Source: CANKHA01 sp963750965 (lineage in GTDB: Bacteria; Pseudomonadota; Alphaproteobacteria; Rhizobiales; Xanthobacteraceae). Taken from it: a stretch of 64,000 nt of DNA. The notes beneath the pieces were generated by a model. That model searched no databases, was not told the DNA's origin, and was given only the letters and a program-made list of their open reading frames with translations. Positions 1 to 9,352 of the stretch are shown here, piece by piece; position 1 is the stretch's first letter; the number at the start of each line of letters is the position of its first letter. The translations under genes and the position numbers were made by a program. Location of the stretch: assembly GCA_963750965.1 (NCBI GenBank), contig CAVVSK010000013.1, positions 62,001-126,000 of the forward strand, given 5' to 3'.

Positions 1-49
1 GAGATGGCCGGGACAAGCCCGGCCATGACGACAACATAGCGAGGAAAAC

Positions 50-1664
50 TTACTCCGCGGCGATGCGCACTTCCGGCGCCGCGGCGAGCACGTCGGCATC
101 GACGTGTTTCTCGTAAATCGAAAAATTCTTCTGGAACATGTGCACGAGCTTACGCGCGGTGACGTCGAACTCGTTCTTGTTTGCCCAGGTTTTAACGGCT
201 GCAGAATGTGCGGCTCGATACCGGGAACCGAGGTCGGCACCGCAAAGCCGAAATACGGATCGGTGCGGAATATGGGCGCTTCTTCAGGCTGCCGTCGAGC
301 GCCGCGGTGAGCAGCGTGCGCGTCACCTTGATCGGCATGCGCCTGCCGACGCCGTAAATGCCGCCGGTCCAGCCGGTATTCACCAGCCAGCAATCGACCT
401 TGTACTTGGCGATCATGTCACGGAATAGATTGCCATAGACCGAGGCATGGCGCGGCAGGAAAGGCGCCGCGAAGCAGGTGGAGAATTCCGGCTCGACGCC
501 GACCAGACCCTTTTCCGTGCCGGCGACCTTGGCGGTGTAGCCGGAGAGGAAATGATACATCGCCTGCGCCGGGGTGAGCTTGGCGATCGGCGGCATCACG
601 CCGAAGGCATCGGCCGCGAGCAGCACCACGTTCTTCGGCTGTCCGGCGCGGCCATCGAGCGACGCATTGGGAATGAACTCAATCGGATAGGCGACACGGG
701 TGTTTTCTGTCTTCGACTCATCGTCGAAATCGCAAACGCGCGTTTCCGGATCGAACACCACGTTCTCCAGCACGCTGCCAAAGCGCTGGGTAGTGGCATA
801 AATCTCGGGCTCCGCTTCGGGCGATAGCCGGATGGTCTTGGCGTAGCAGCCGCCTTCGAAATTGAATACGCCCTCCGGGCCCCAGCCATGCTCATCATCG
901 CCGAGCAGCATGCGGTTCGGATCAGCCGACAGCGTGGTCTTGCCTGTGCCTGAGAGGCCGAAGAACAGTGCCACGTCGCCGTCCTTGCCGACATTGGCGG
1001 AGCAATGCATCGGCATCACGCCCTGTGACGGCAGAAAGAAATTAAGGGTCGAGAATACCGACTTCTTCATCTCGCCGGCATAGTAGCTGCCGCCGATCAG
1101 GATAATCTTGCGGGTAAAATCGAGCGCGATGACGGTCTCACTGCGGACGCCATGCTTCTTCGGATCGGCCTTAAAGCTCGGCAAGCAAAGAATGGTGAGA
1201 TCGGGAACATAGCTGGCGAGTTCGGAGCGCTCGGGGCGGCGCAGCAGCGCGCGAATAAAAATCGAGTGCCAGGCAAGTTCGGTATAGACGCGGGTCTTGA
1301 TGCGGTATTTCGGATCAGCGCCGCCGTACAGATCCTGCGCGAATAGTTCCTTGCCCTTGGCATGGGCGAGAAAATCCTTCAACAGCACGTCGAATTTCTC
1401 GGACGTGAGCTTGCCGTTTTTTTCCCACCAGACCGTATCTTTGGTGGCTGTATCAACGACGACGAATTTGTCTTTCGGGCTGCGGCCGGTATGCACGCCG
1501 GTATCGGCGCAGAGCGGACCGCCGGCGGTGATCTGCGCTTCCTTGGCGGCGATGGAAAATTCGTAGAGATGCGGCTCCGTCAGATTCCAGTGAACGGCTT
1601 TGAGCCCTTCTAGCCCGAATTTATCGGCGCCATGGGCGCCGTTCCTCACACCAGATTCCTGCAC
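50..1664 (-). CDS. pckA: Phosphoenolpyruvate carboxykinase (ATP), with two frameshifts
   Basis: Cytosolic gluconeogenic enzyme converting oxaloacetate to PEP with ATP. The GTG start at 1664 is preceded by GGAGG. The P-loop GLSGTGKTTLS followed by GDDEHGW lies near the middle. The open frame closes at 192, but two one-base deletions, near 280 (GGCGCTTCTTC) and near 197 (TTTTAACGG), displace the C-terminus. Correcting them gives IFRTDPYFGFAVPTSVPG and NKNEFDVTARKLV, ending at a TAA at 50-52 with 538 residues, the usual length. Because the rest is perfectly conserved, sequencing error is more likely than a real lesion. It stands next to chvI/chvG, as in other Rhizobiales. Confidence 0.95.
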
Positions 1665-1875
1665 GAAACACCTCCACCAACGCTTCCGCCCGAAGACAAG
1701 CTTCTTAAGCCAAAGCTTTTTTCCGAGTATCGCCTAAGTCGTAACGAACAATATACGCGCCTGCGGGCGCATGCGCGAGCTATAGTTCAATAACCGATTG
1801 CCTGCCAAGGGTATTCAGCGAAGCCCAGGTATGTATGAAACCGCGTCGGTCGTCCGCCGCTGCGAAGCCCTTCCG

Positions 1876-2610
1876 TCAGGCCACGGCCCGCGCCTTTTCC
1901 GCCATATCTTTCAGGCTTTGGCGGAGCGCCCCAGGAGAAATGATGCGCTGCGGAAAAAACAGCCGCAGCGCCGTCCGGTCGAGCTGCAATTCCATCCCTT
2001 CAGGATCGCAGCCGACGCAACGCCAGTCCCCCTCCGCCGCGCCCAACAGCTTCGTCGCATAAAGCCGGCAGGTATCGGCATGATCCTGGTTCATATGCGC
2101 CACGATATCCGGCTCCGCTTCGACCAGCGCTGCGGCATCGCTGAGATCCGTCAGAACCTCGCCGGGCTCAAGATCGACGATGCGCCCGAAGCCCGCTACC
2201 AGATGCACGCCGGTGAGTTCGACCTTGTAAAAAGCAAAATCGCGGAATCCGGCGAACATCTCGGCCTCCGGATGGCGCAGCAGATAACGCCTGCGGATGA
2301 TCGGATCATCGGTGACCACCGCCTTGCCCATGAGCATCACCCGCGCACCTTCCAGCGGGTCGCCCTGCTTGCGCTCGTCCAGCATCAGCGAAACGCGGTT
2401 ATCAACGAGGATATTCTTGGTGTGCACGGCAAGCTTGGAGATCAACAAGAGCGGCGTACCGTCGGCGGCGGTCGCGACATTGACCAGCGAACAATAAGGG
2501 CCCCCCGAGCCCGGCAACAAAGTCGCGAGCGCGCCGCTACGTGCCTCACGCAGCAGTCGCTTTGCCGCCCGCTGCGGATCGAAATCGGACTGTTCTTTCA
2601 TCGCCGGCAC
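1876..2610 (-). CDS. HugZ-family (pyridoxamine-phosphate-oxidase-like) protein with DUF2470 tail
   Basis: 244 residues. The N-terminal two thirds is a split-barrel flavin-binding-like domain (LATLLPGSGGPYCSLVN, then RVSLMLDERKQGDPL and RVMLMGKA), and the C-terminal part is DUF2470-like (IVAHMNQDHADTCRLYA). Family members include HugZ heme-utilisation proteins, but many are uncharacterised. No signal peptide, so cytosolic. Start ATG at 2610; the second Met (MKEQSDFDPQ) is an alternative. It lies between pckA and chvI, on the pckA strand, with about 210 bp to the pckA start. The exact substrate cannot be told from the sequence. Confidence 0.85.
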   Translation of the reverse strand: MPAMKEQSDFDPQRAAKRLLREARSGALATLLPGSGGPYCSLVNVATAADGTPLLLISKLAVHTKNILVDNRVSLMLDERKQGDPLEGARVMLMGKAVVTDDPIIRRRYLLRHPEAEMFAGFRDFAFYKVELTGVHLVAGFGRIVDLEPGEVLTDLSDAAALVEAEPDIVAHMNQDHADTCRLYATKLLGAAEGDWRCVGCDPEGMELQLDRTALRLFFPQRIISPGALRQSLKDMAEKARAVA

Positions 2611-2800
2611 GCCTTAAGTGGTTAACGGGCGTTCATATTCAAAAATACATTTCAGTCCTGCGGCTGGCACTTCTAGCTCCGGAGGCTTATGTTCGGAACT
2701 CATTGGCGAATCATTGGTTTGACGTAGATATGTCACATTTCAGCCTAGCTTTACGGGCTTCAACGCAACGGGGTGGCTTCCGTCAACGAAAGATAGGCTC

Positions 2801-3499
2801 ATGCCGACCATCGCTCTCGTCGACGACGACCGCAATATACTGACTTCCGTTTCGATCGCCCTAGAAGCAGAGGGCTATCGCATCATGACCTATACCGACG
2901 GTGCCTCAGCGCTTGACGGGTTCAAGACGTCGCCGCCGGATCTGGCCATTCTCGATATCAAGATGCCGCGCATGGACGGCATGGAGACCCTGCGCAGGCT
3001 GCGGCAGAAATCCGACATGCCGGTGATCTTCCTGACCTCAAAGGATGAGGAGATCGATGAATTGTTCGGCCTGAAGATGGGCGCCGACGATTTCATCCGC
3101 AAACCTTTCTCGCAGCGACTGCTTGTGGAGCGCGTGAAAGCTGTGCTTCGCCGGGGCACGCCGAAGGATGCCGCCGCGCCGAAGGAAGTCGACGCTAAGG
3201 CCTTGGAGCGCGGACAGCTGCGCATGGATCCGGAGCGACACACCTGCACCTGGAAGAATGAACCGGTCACGCTCACCGTCACCGAATTTCTCATTCTGCA
3301 GGCGCTCGCGACCCGGCCTGGCGTAGTGAAGAGTCGTAATGCGCTGATGGACGCGGCTTACGACGATCAGGTTTACGTGGACGACCGCACGATCGACAGT
3401 CATATCAAACGGCTGCGTAAGAAGTTCAAAGCGGTCGACGACGACTTTGACATGATCGAGACGCTCTACGGCGTCGGATATCGTTTCAAAGAGACCTGA
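2801..3499 (+). CDS. chvI: Response regulator ChvI, OmpR/PhoB family
   Basis: 232 residues. The receiver domain has the acidic pair VDDDRN, the phospho-acceptor Asp in LAILDIKMPRMDG and the conserved Lys in IRKPFSQRLL. The C-terminal winged helix is typical of the family (TEFLILQALATRPG, VYVDDRTIDSHIKRLRKKF, YGVGYRFKE). Directly followed by the cognate kinase gene, 24 bp downstream. In Rhizobiales ChvG/ChvI responds to acidic or host conditions and controls envelope and central-carbon genes; in Sinorhizobium and Agrobacterium it also lies beside pckA. Assignment rests on sequence plus gene order. Confidence 0.95.
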   Translation: MPTIALVDDDRNILTSVSIALEAEGYRIMTYTDGASALDGFKTSPPDLAILDIKMPRMDGMETLRRLRQKSDMPVIFLTSKDEEIDELFGLKMGADDFIRKPFSQRLLVERVKAVLRRGTPKDAAAPKEVDAKALERGQLRMDPERHTCTWKNEPVTLTVTEFLILQALATRPGVVKSRNALMDAAYDDQVYVDDRTIDSHIKRLRKKFKAVDDDFDMIETLYGVGYRFKET

Positions 3500-3523
3500 C
3501 GCGCCCGCCCTGGGGCCTGACGG

Positions 3524-5374
3524 GTGGGGCCGGCTGTTCTAGAATGCCGAACACCATGGCGGCTAAATGAACGGGCAGGCTTGAACCACGTGCTCGATCG
3601 GACAATCCAGATTGCCGGCAGCGAGGCCGAGACCGAAGGCACGGAGGAGACTATCCACTCCGAGCCGCGCGGTCTTCGCGCATGGCTGCGCCGCACCTGG
3701 CAATTCTTCATCGCTCTCACCTTCTCCAGCCTCAACCGGCGCATCGTCTCGCTTAACGTCCTTGGGCTGCTCGCGCTCGTCATAGGCATTCTTTATCTCT
3801 CGCAGTTCCGGGCCGGCCTGATCGACGCACGCATCCAGAGCCTGCTGGTCCAGGGCGAGATCATGGCCGGCGCCATTGCTGCCTCTGCGACCGCCGATAT
3901 CGATTCGGTGCAGATCGATCCCGACCGGCTGCTCGAATTGCGCGCAGGCGAAAGCTACGGCCCGACGGACGAGGCGCTGTCCGGCCTGGAATTTCCGATC
4001 AATCCGGAACGGGTCGGTCCGCTGCTACAGCGGCTGGTCTCTCCCACCAGGACGCGTGCGCGCATCTACGACCGCGATGGCGGCCTCATTCTCGACAGCC
4101 GCAACCTCGACCGCCGCGGCGACGTGCTGCGTTTTGATTTGCCCTCCCCGACCGCGGAAAAGCCTGGGATGATCGAGCGCAACTTGACCGCTATTCGCAC
4201 TTGGCTCGGCCGTGGTGATCTTCCGCTTTACCGCGATCTCGGCCCGGAAAACGGAATGGGCTATCAGGAAGTGGCGCTCGCGCTGACCGGGCAGAAAGCC
4301 AGCATGGTTCGCGTCAACGATCGCGGCGAGGTGATCGTGTCGGTGGCGGTTCCTGTTCAGCGCTTCCGCGCTGTGCGAGGCGCGCTGATGCTGTCCACGC
4401 AAGGCGCCGATATCGATGGCATGGTCACGGCCGAACGCCTGCAGATCGTCAAGGTCTTCCTGATCCTGCTGGGGGTAATGGTGGTGCTGTCGAACGTGCT
4501 CGCCGCCACCATCGCCGGCCCGGTGCGGCGCCTAGCGGAGACCGCTGAGCTCGTGCGCCGGCGGATCCGCTCGCGCGTGGAGATTCCCGATTTCACGCGC
4601 CGCCGCGATGAGATCGGGCACCTTTCTGGTGCGATCCGCGACATGACCAATGCGCTTTACCGCCGTATCGACGCGATCGAGAGCTTTGCCGCGGACGTGG
4701 CCCATGAATTGAAGAACCCGCTCACCTCACTTCGCTCTGCGGTGGAAACCTTGCCCCGCGCCAAGACCGAGGAAAGCCGCGGACGGCTGCTCGCCGTCAT
4801 CGAGCATGACGTCAGACGGCTCGACCGGCTGATTTCCGACATTGCCGACGCCAGCCGACTCGACGCCGAATTGCAGCGGCAAGAATCCGCCCCGGTGGAC
4901 GTGGCGAGGCTGCTGAACACACTGATAGCGGTGGCCAATGAGGTGAAGCAGGAGAATGTCAGCGTCGCGCTCATGTTTGAAGGCGGGGGTCCGCAGGCCT
5001 TCAACGTGCCGGGACACGACTCCCGCCTCGGTCAGGTGATCGGTAATCTGGTTGACAACGCGCGCTCCTTCTCCCCGCCGGGAGGTGTGGTGCGGGTGAC
5101 CTGCCGGCGGGTGAAAATCGAAGTCGAGATCGTGGTAGACGATGACGGGCCGGGGCTGCGTCAGGACGCGCTGGATCGCATCTTCGAGCGTTTTTATACC
5201 GACCGTCCGCACCAGGGATTCGGCCAGAATTCCGGGCTCGGGCTTTCTATCTGCAAACAAATCGTAGAGGCGCATGGCGGGCGAATTTGGGCGGAGAACC
5301 GCACGCGCAGGAGTGGCGCCGGCGAGGAGGAAGTGCTTGGAGCGCGCTTTGTCGTTCGCCTGCCGGCGACGTGA
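3524..5374 (+). CDS. chvG: Membrane sensor histidine kinase ChvG
   Basis: Partner of ChvI. After a charged N-terminus comes TM1 (LNVLGLLALVIGILYLSQF), a periplasmic domain of about 220 residues, TM2 (VFLILLGVMVVLSNVLAAT), HAMP, the dimerisation/phospho-acceptor helix with H in ADVAHELKNPLTSL, and the HATPase boxes (VIGNLVDNARSF, VDDDGPGL, GLGLSICKQIVEAHGG). The frame opens with GTG at 3524 (616 residues), but TTG at 3581 or GTG at 3590 would give about 595 residues, closer to the family norm, so the start is uncertain. It ends 26 bp before a palindromic intergenic repeat. Confidence 0.93.
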   Translation: MGPAVLECRTPWRLNERAGLNHVLDRTIQIAGSEAETEGTEETIHSEPRGLRAWLRRTWQFFIALTFSSLNRRIVSLNVLGLLALVIGILYLSQFRAGLIDARIQSLLVQGEIMAGAIAASATADIDSVQIDPDRLLELRAGESYGPTDEALSGLEFPINPERVGPLLQRLVSPTRTRARIYDRDGGLILDSRNLDRRGDVLRFDLPSPTAEKPGMIERNLTAIRTWLGRGDLPLYRDLGPENGMGYQEVALALTGQKASMVRVNDRGEVIVSVAVPVQRFRAVRGALMLSTQGADIDGMVTAERLQIVKVFLILLGVMVVLSNVLAATIAGPVRRLAETAELVRRRIRSRVEIPDFTRRRDEIGHLSGAIRDMTNALYRRIDAIESFAADVAHELKNPLTSLRSAVETLPRAKTEESRGRLLAVIEHDVRRLDRLISDIADASRLDAELQRQESAPVDVARLLNTLIAVANEVKQENVSVALMFEGGGPQAFNVPGHDSRLGQVIGNLVDNARSFSPPGGVVRVTCRRVKIEVEIVVDDDGPGLRQDALDRIFERFYTDRPHQGFGQNSGLGLSICKQIVEAHGGRIWAENRTRRSGAGEEEVLGARFVVRLPAT

Positions 5375-5400
5375 TGAACGCACCTTCGCGTGCTTCTTTT

Positions 5401-5513
5401 CACCTCTCCCATAGGGAGAGATCGGCGCACACAGTGCGCCGGGTGAGGGGTTACAGCCTCTCGATGGGTCCGAACCCCCTCACCCCAGCCCTCTCCCCAC
5501 TGGGGAGAGGGAT
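5401..5513. repeat. Composite palindromic intergenic repeat
   Basis: Non-coding spacer between chvG and hprK built from nested hairpins: CTCTCCC/GGGAGAG at 5404-5420, GGGTGAGGGG with its complement CCCCTCACCC about 35 bp away, and a perfect hairpin CCCTCTCCCC-ACT-GGGGAGAGGG at 5489-5511. Related GC-rich fragments recur near 17.67, 26.5 and 33.7 kb. This looks like a dispersed REP-type element as seen in many Rhizobiales; it would form a strong RNA hairpin just before the hprK start. Confidence 0.7.
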
Positions 5514-5524
5514 AATCAACCGCC

Positions 5525-6001
5525 ATGCCTGATCGCTCCCCCTCAATTCACGCCTGTGCCGTGCTGGTCGGAGCCAAGGCGGTGCTGATCCGCGGTTACT
5601 CCGGATCCGGCAAATCACGACTGACGCTTACATTGCTACAAGCGGCACAGGACGGGCGTCTGCCTTTTGCCCGCCTTGTCGCCGACGATCGTGCGCATGT
5701 GGAAGCGGTGAATGGCCGCCTAATGGTGCGGCCCGCCGCAGCTTTGAAGGGGCTGTTGGAACTGCGGGGCGGCGGCATTCGAACACTCGAAGCCGAGCCA
5801 GTCGCGGTGGTCGGCTGCGTGGTCGACTTAGCGGCGGAAGACGCTACCCGTCTGCCGGAACGGGATGCCCAGGAGACTGTTATCGAAGGAATTCGCCTGC
5901 CGCGGCTTGCGGTCGCATCCGGCCAGGAAGCCCTTCCCTTGGTCTTGGCCCTGCTCCACACCCTCGGGAGTGAGCGGTCCCAAGGCAGTCCGCCCCACTG
6001 A
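5525..6001 (+). CDS. hprK: HPr kinase/phosphorylase, short alphaproteobacterial form
   Basis: 158 residues, only the catalytic P-loop domain, as is usual in Alphaproteobacteria (Firmicute HprK is about 310). P-loop GYSGSGKSRLTL near residue 25 and VADDRAHVEAVNGRL correspond to the kinase core. It phosphorylates HPr on Ser and reverses this, linking PTS state to regulation. Lies between chvG and the EIIA/HPr genes in the conserved rhizobial order. The start is 12 bases after the hairpin repeat. Confidence 0.93.
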   Translation: MPDRSPSIHACAVLVGAKAVLIRGYSGSGKSRLTLTLLQAAQDGRLPFARLVADDRAHVEAVNGRLMVRPAAALKGLLELRGGGIRTLEAEPVAVVGCVVDLAAEDATRLPERDAQETVIEGIRLPRLAVASGQEALPLVLALLHTLGSERSQGSPPH

Positions 6002-6198
6002 GCGCGAGTAAAAAAGTAACTATATACGTCATAGGCTCCTTATCCGGAGTGTTGGGCAGACAGGTTTCTGCCCCTTGATACCGCAATGCAATATTTCCCC
6101 GAATTGCCAGAAAAGGCCCTTGCGCTCGGGCTGCGGATAGTAATGAATGCGCGACTTTCGTGCACTGCACCCAGCATGTGCACGTGGATCGGTGTTTG

Positions 6199-6600
6199 AT
6201 GATCGGCGTTGTCCTCGTCACCCATGGAAAATTGGCCGCTGAGTTCCGCTCGGCGCTAGAGCATGTCGTCGGACCACAACGGCAGATCGAGGCCGTGACG
6301 ATCGGCCCCGAGGACGACATCGAGCATTGTCGCAACGACATCATCGAGGCGGTGAAGAAGGTCGATAGCGGCGAAGGCGTCGCCATCCTCACCGACATGT
6401 TCGGCGGAACACCCTCCAACCTTGCTATTTCTGTGATGAGCCGGCCCAAGGTCGAGGTGCTGGCGGGCATCAACCTGCCGATGCTGATCAAACTGGCGAA
6501 AGTGCGCGAGACCTGCGGCCTGCCGGATGCCGTCGCGGCGGCGCAGGAAGCCGGACGCAAATACTGCACGATCGCCAGCCGGGTCCTCAGCGGGAAATGA
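6199..6600 (+). CDS. PTS EIIA component, mannose (EIIA-Man) type
   Basis: About 133 residues from the ATG at 6199 (MIGVVLVTHGKLAAEF); an upstream ORF extension has no support. The phosphorylatable His is in VTHGKLA, and TDMFGGTPSN is the second family signature. Single-domain EIIA without EIIB/EIIC nearby suggests a regulatory, non-transport PTS fed by PEP via EI and HPr. Its stop overlaps the ptsH start by four bases (ATGA), so the two are translationally coupled. Often called ptsM or manX in Rhizobiales. Confidence 0.92.
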   Translation: MIGVVLVTHGKLAAEFRSALEHVVGPQRQIEAVTIGPEDDIEHCRNDIIEAVKKVDSGEGVAILTDMFGGTPSNLAISVMSRPKVEVLAGINLPMLIKLAKVRETCGLPDAVAAAQEAGRKYCTIASRVLSGK

Positions 6601-6917
6601 GAGACGGCGCGCTAGGCGACGGTGATACCCCGCAGCCGCGCGAAGGTGCCATCCGCCGGGTGCTGGAGATCGTCAATAAAAAGGGCCTGCACGCCCGCGC
6701 CTCCGCGAAATTCGTGCAAACCGTGGAAAAATTCGATGCCGAAGTCACCGTCACCCGCGGCAGCGAAACCGTCGGCGGCACCTCCATTATGGGCCTGATG
6801 ATGCTCTCTGCCGCCACCGGCACGGAGATCACCGTAGAAGCCACCGGCAAGCAGGCCGCGGATGTGATGGACGCCATCACCGAGCTTGTTACGGGCGGAT
6901 TCGGGGAAGAGGACTGA
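6597..6917 (+). CDS. ptsH: Phosphocarrier protein HPr
   Basis: 106 residues. The His site is in NKKGLHARASAKFV and the regulatory Ser region in GGTSIMGLMML, so both PEP-dependent and HprK-dependent phosphorylation sites are present. The start overlaps the EIIA stop by 4 bp. There is an N-terminal extension of about 18 residues before the usual HPr start and an acidic GEED tail. No EI gene is in the window, so the phosphoryl donor must be encoded elsewhere. Confidence 0.95.
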   Translation: MRDGALGDGDTPQPREGAIRRVLEIVNKKGLHARASAKFVQTVEKFDAEVTVTRGSETVGGTSIMGLMMLSAATGTEITVEATGKQAADVMDAITELVTGGFGEED

Positions 6918-7015
6918 ACCGCTTCTCCTTCCCCTCGGGGACCTGGCGAGCGGAGGCGAGCCGGTTAGGCTCGAACGGCGCACCCTGACCTTCGCGCGCC
7001 GGGGGAGGGAAAGTA

Positions 7016-7037
7016 CATATAAAGAAATCTTTATATG
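7016..7037. promoter_or_regulatory. Perfect palindrome upstream of ahcY, candidate ArsR/SahR-type operator
   Basis: Arms CATATAAAGA and TCTTTATATG are exact complements separated by AA, in an AT-rich island inside GC-rich DNA 124 bp before the ahcY start. The shape fits operators of homodimeric winged-helix regulators; in proteobacteria SAH/SAM-responsive ArsR-family proteins regulate ahcY and methionine genes. The identity of the regulator is an inference from position, as no such gene is in the window. Confidence 0.65.
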
Positions 7038-7160
7038 CTTATTGCCGCCTGCTGCTAGGCCTGCTATAGCCTGCCCCAGCCGCGCCCGGGCCATTTGCCT
7101 GGCGCAAACGGCGTGCACTTGTCGCGTGTGCGCTACCCTTCATGCCGTGCAAGGATTGTC

Positions 7161-8591
7161 ATGACCGCCGCCCGTAATGCCGCGAAGAGTACCGCCCCCG
7201 CCACCGATTATGTCGTCAAGGACATCGGTCTTGCCGACTGGGGCCGCAAGGAAATCGCGATCGCCGAGACCGAGATGCCGGGCCTGATGGCGACGCGGGA
7301 GGAATTCGGCCCAACGCAGCCACTGCGCGGCGCGCGCATCGCCGGCTCGCTGCACATGACCATTCAGACCGCGGTGCTGATCGAGACGCTGAAGGCGCTT
7401 GGCGCCGACGTGCGCTGGGCGTCCTGCAACATCTATTCGACCCAGGACCATGCGGCGGCCGCCATTGCCGCCGGCGGCACCCCGGTCTTCGCAGTGAAGG
7501 GCGAGAGCCTGAAGGACTACTGGGATTACACCCACCGCATTTTCGAATGGGCCGACGGCGGCACCCCCAACATGATCCTGGATGACGGCGGCGACGCCAC
7601 GCTCCTGATCCATCTCGGCATTCAGGCGCGCGACAACCCCTCCGTCATCGCCAAGCCGACTAACGAGGAAGAGGAGGTCCTTTTTGCCTCCATTAAGCAG
7701 CGGTTGAAGCAAGATCCGGACTGGTATGAGCGCGTCGGCAAGGCCATCAAAGGCGTCACAGAGGAAACCACCACCGGCGTGCACCGGCTTTACATCATGG
7801 CGAAGGAAGGCCGCCTGCTCTTCCCCGCCATCAACGTCAATGACAGCGTTACCAAGTCGAAATTCGACAACCTGTACGGCTGCCGGGAATCGTTGGTGGA
7901 CGGAATCCGCCGCGGCACCGATGTGATGATGGCCGGCAAGGTGGCAATGGTCGCCGGCTTCGGCGACGTCGGCAAAGGCTCCGCCGCGTCGTTGCGCAAT
8001 GCCGGCTGCCGCGTGCTGGTCTCCGAGATCGATCCGATCTGCGCGCTGCAGGCGGCGATGGAAGGTTATGAAGTCACGACCATGGACGATGCCGCGCCGC
8101 GCGCGGACATCTTCGTCACCGCCACCGGCAATGTCGACGTCATCACCATCGAGCATATGCGAAAGATGAAGGACCGGGCGATCGTGGCCAATATCGGCCA
8201 CTTCGACAGCGAGATCCAGGTCGCCGCCCTGAAGAACCTGAAGTGGCACAATGTGAAACCGCAGGTCGACGAGATTGAATTCCCCGACGGCAAACGCATC
8301 CTGCTGCTGTCTGAGGGTCGGCTGGTCAATCTCGGCAACGCCATGGGCCATCCGAGCTTCGTCATGTCGGCGTCCTTCACCAATCAGACGCTGGCGCAGA
8401 TCGAGCTCTGGACCAATCCGGGCAAATATCAGAAGCAGGTCTACACCTTGCCCAAGCATCTCGACGAGAAGGTCGCGCGGCTGCATCTCGCCAAGATCGG
8501 CGCCAAGCTAACCAAAATGACCGATAAGCAGGCGACCTATATCGGCATCCCGCAGGAAGGCCCGTTCAAGACCGATCATTATCGATATTAA
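7161..8591 (+). CDS. ahcY: Adenosylhomocysteinase (S-adenosylhomocysteine hydrolase)
   Basis: Cleaves SAH to adenosine and homocysteine in the activated-methyl cycle, cytosolic and NAD-dependent. The ATG at 7161 (MTAARNAAKS) gives 476 residues; the frame is open further upstream but without homology. Substrate region RIAGSLHMTIQTAVLIETL, WASCNIYSTQDHAAAAI, NAD fold GFGDVGKGSAASLRN and the invariant C-terminus FKTDHYRY are visible. Last gene of the rhizobial pckA-ahcY block. A degenerate copy of its last codons occurs at 10.27 kb. Confidence 0.98.
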   Translation: MTAARNAAKSTAPATDYVVKDIGLADWGRKEIAIAETEMPGLMATREEFGPTQPLRGARIAGSLHMTIQTAVLIETLKALGADVRWASCNIYSTQDHAAAAIAAGGTPVFAVKGESLKDYWDYTHRIFEWADGGTPNMILDDGGDATLLIHLGIQARDNPSVIAKPTNEEEEVLFASIKQRLKQDPDWYERVGKAIKGVTEETTTGVHRLYIMAKEGRLLFPAINVNDSVTKSKFDNLYGCRESLVDGIRRGTDVMMAGKVAMVAGFGDVGKGSAASLRNAGCRVLVSEIDPICALQAAMEGYEVTTMDDAAPRADIFVTATGNVDVITIEHMRKMKDRAIVANIGHFDSEIQVAALKNLKWHNVKPQVDEIEFPDGKRILLLSEGRLVNLGNAMGHPSFVMSASFTNQTLAQIELWTNPGKYQKQVYTLPKHLDEKVARLHLAKIGAKLTKMTDKQATYIGIPQEGPFKTDHYRY

Positions 8592-8737
8592 GGCGACTGA
8601 TCGCGGCGAGCTAAGCGATCGCGGAATGTCCTGCCATTTTCGTTTCGCGGCGACGCAAAGCCATCTGCGGAGTGGAGCTGAGGTGGTCGCAAGTCCCGCC
8701 CGGTGGTAAGCTACGGCATGCAAAGGGGAGCCGTGAC

Positions 8738-9238
8738 ATGCTTGACATCGCTAAGACGTGCCTGCTCGCAATGTTGCTCGCTACCGTAACGGCCGGCGTT
8801 TCTCGAGCCGAGATCACGAACACGAACTGCGGCGCACCGATCCAGAGCATCGTCGCTACCGGAAACGAGCCGTTTGCAACGAACAGCAATAGTTTTGTCC
8901 GCATACGCGGCGCCGTCCTCTCCGTGACGGTGCCGTCGGGCCAGACCCGCTGCGTCAAAGTGCGGTTTACCGGCGGCGTGACCTGCAAAGGGGGCACCGG
9001 CAACGAGGTCTGTTTCATCCGCGCTCTCGCGGGCGGCGAGGAACTGCGTCCCGAGAGCGGTGGCAACCAGGGCCTCAGTGGCCGACTCCTGCGACCGACC
9101 GGCCTCGGTTTTCAGTGGATGAGACGCCTCAGCGAGGGCCAGCATGTCATCCAAATTCAGGTGCGCGCGTTTGATTTACCGGAAACCGTCACTGTCGGCA
9201 TCAACGACTGGATGCTGGACGTGGAAATGCTGAATTGA
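8738..9238 (+). CDS. Secreted protein of unknown function
   Basis: 166 residues from the ATG at 8738, chosen because AGGGGAG lies 7 bases upstream and the start gives a clean signal peptide (MLDIAKTCLLAMLLATVTAG, cleavage likely after SRA). The mature part is about 145 residues, rich in beta-strand-like segments, with four cysteines (TNC, TRC, VTC, EVC) that could form two periplasmic disulfides. No family recognised. It lies between ahcY and a decayed ahcY tail. Confidence 0.75.
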   Translation: MLDIAKTCLLAMLLATVTAGVSRAEITNTNCGAPIQSIVATGNEPFATNSNSFVRIRGAVLSVTVPSGQTRCVKVRFTGGVTCKGGTGNEVCFIRALAGGEELRPESGGNQGLSGRLLRPTGLGFQWMRRLSEGQHVIQIQVRAFDLPETVTVGINDWMLDVEMLN

Positions 9239-9352
9239 ACGTCAGCGTCTGAAGACCTGTCCTGCTCCTCTCGCAATTCGCCCTGCTGCTTCTCCGCTTA
9301 TTCCGAGGCGACGCGCAAAACTTGGCAGCGAACAAACGCACGACCCGCGGCA

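Noticed and set aside
1798..2625. 275-residue plus-strand frame over the HugZ-like gene
   Set aside because: Arg/Gln/His-rich composition of an antisense shadow; the minus-strand product has a recognised family.
6918..7160. SAH or SAM riboswitch upstream of ahcY
   Set aside because: The symmetric element is a DNA palindrome; no pseudoknot-forming pattern was recognised.
7140..8486. 448-residue antisense frame over ahcY
   Set aside because: High-GC third-position shadow; no domain and no start signal, while ahcY on the other strand is certain.
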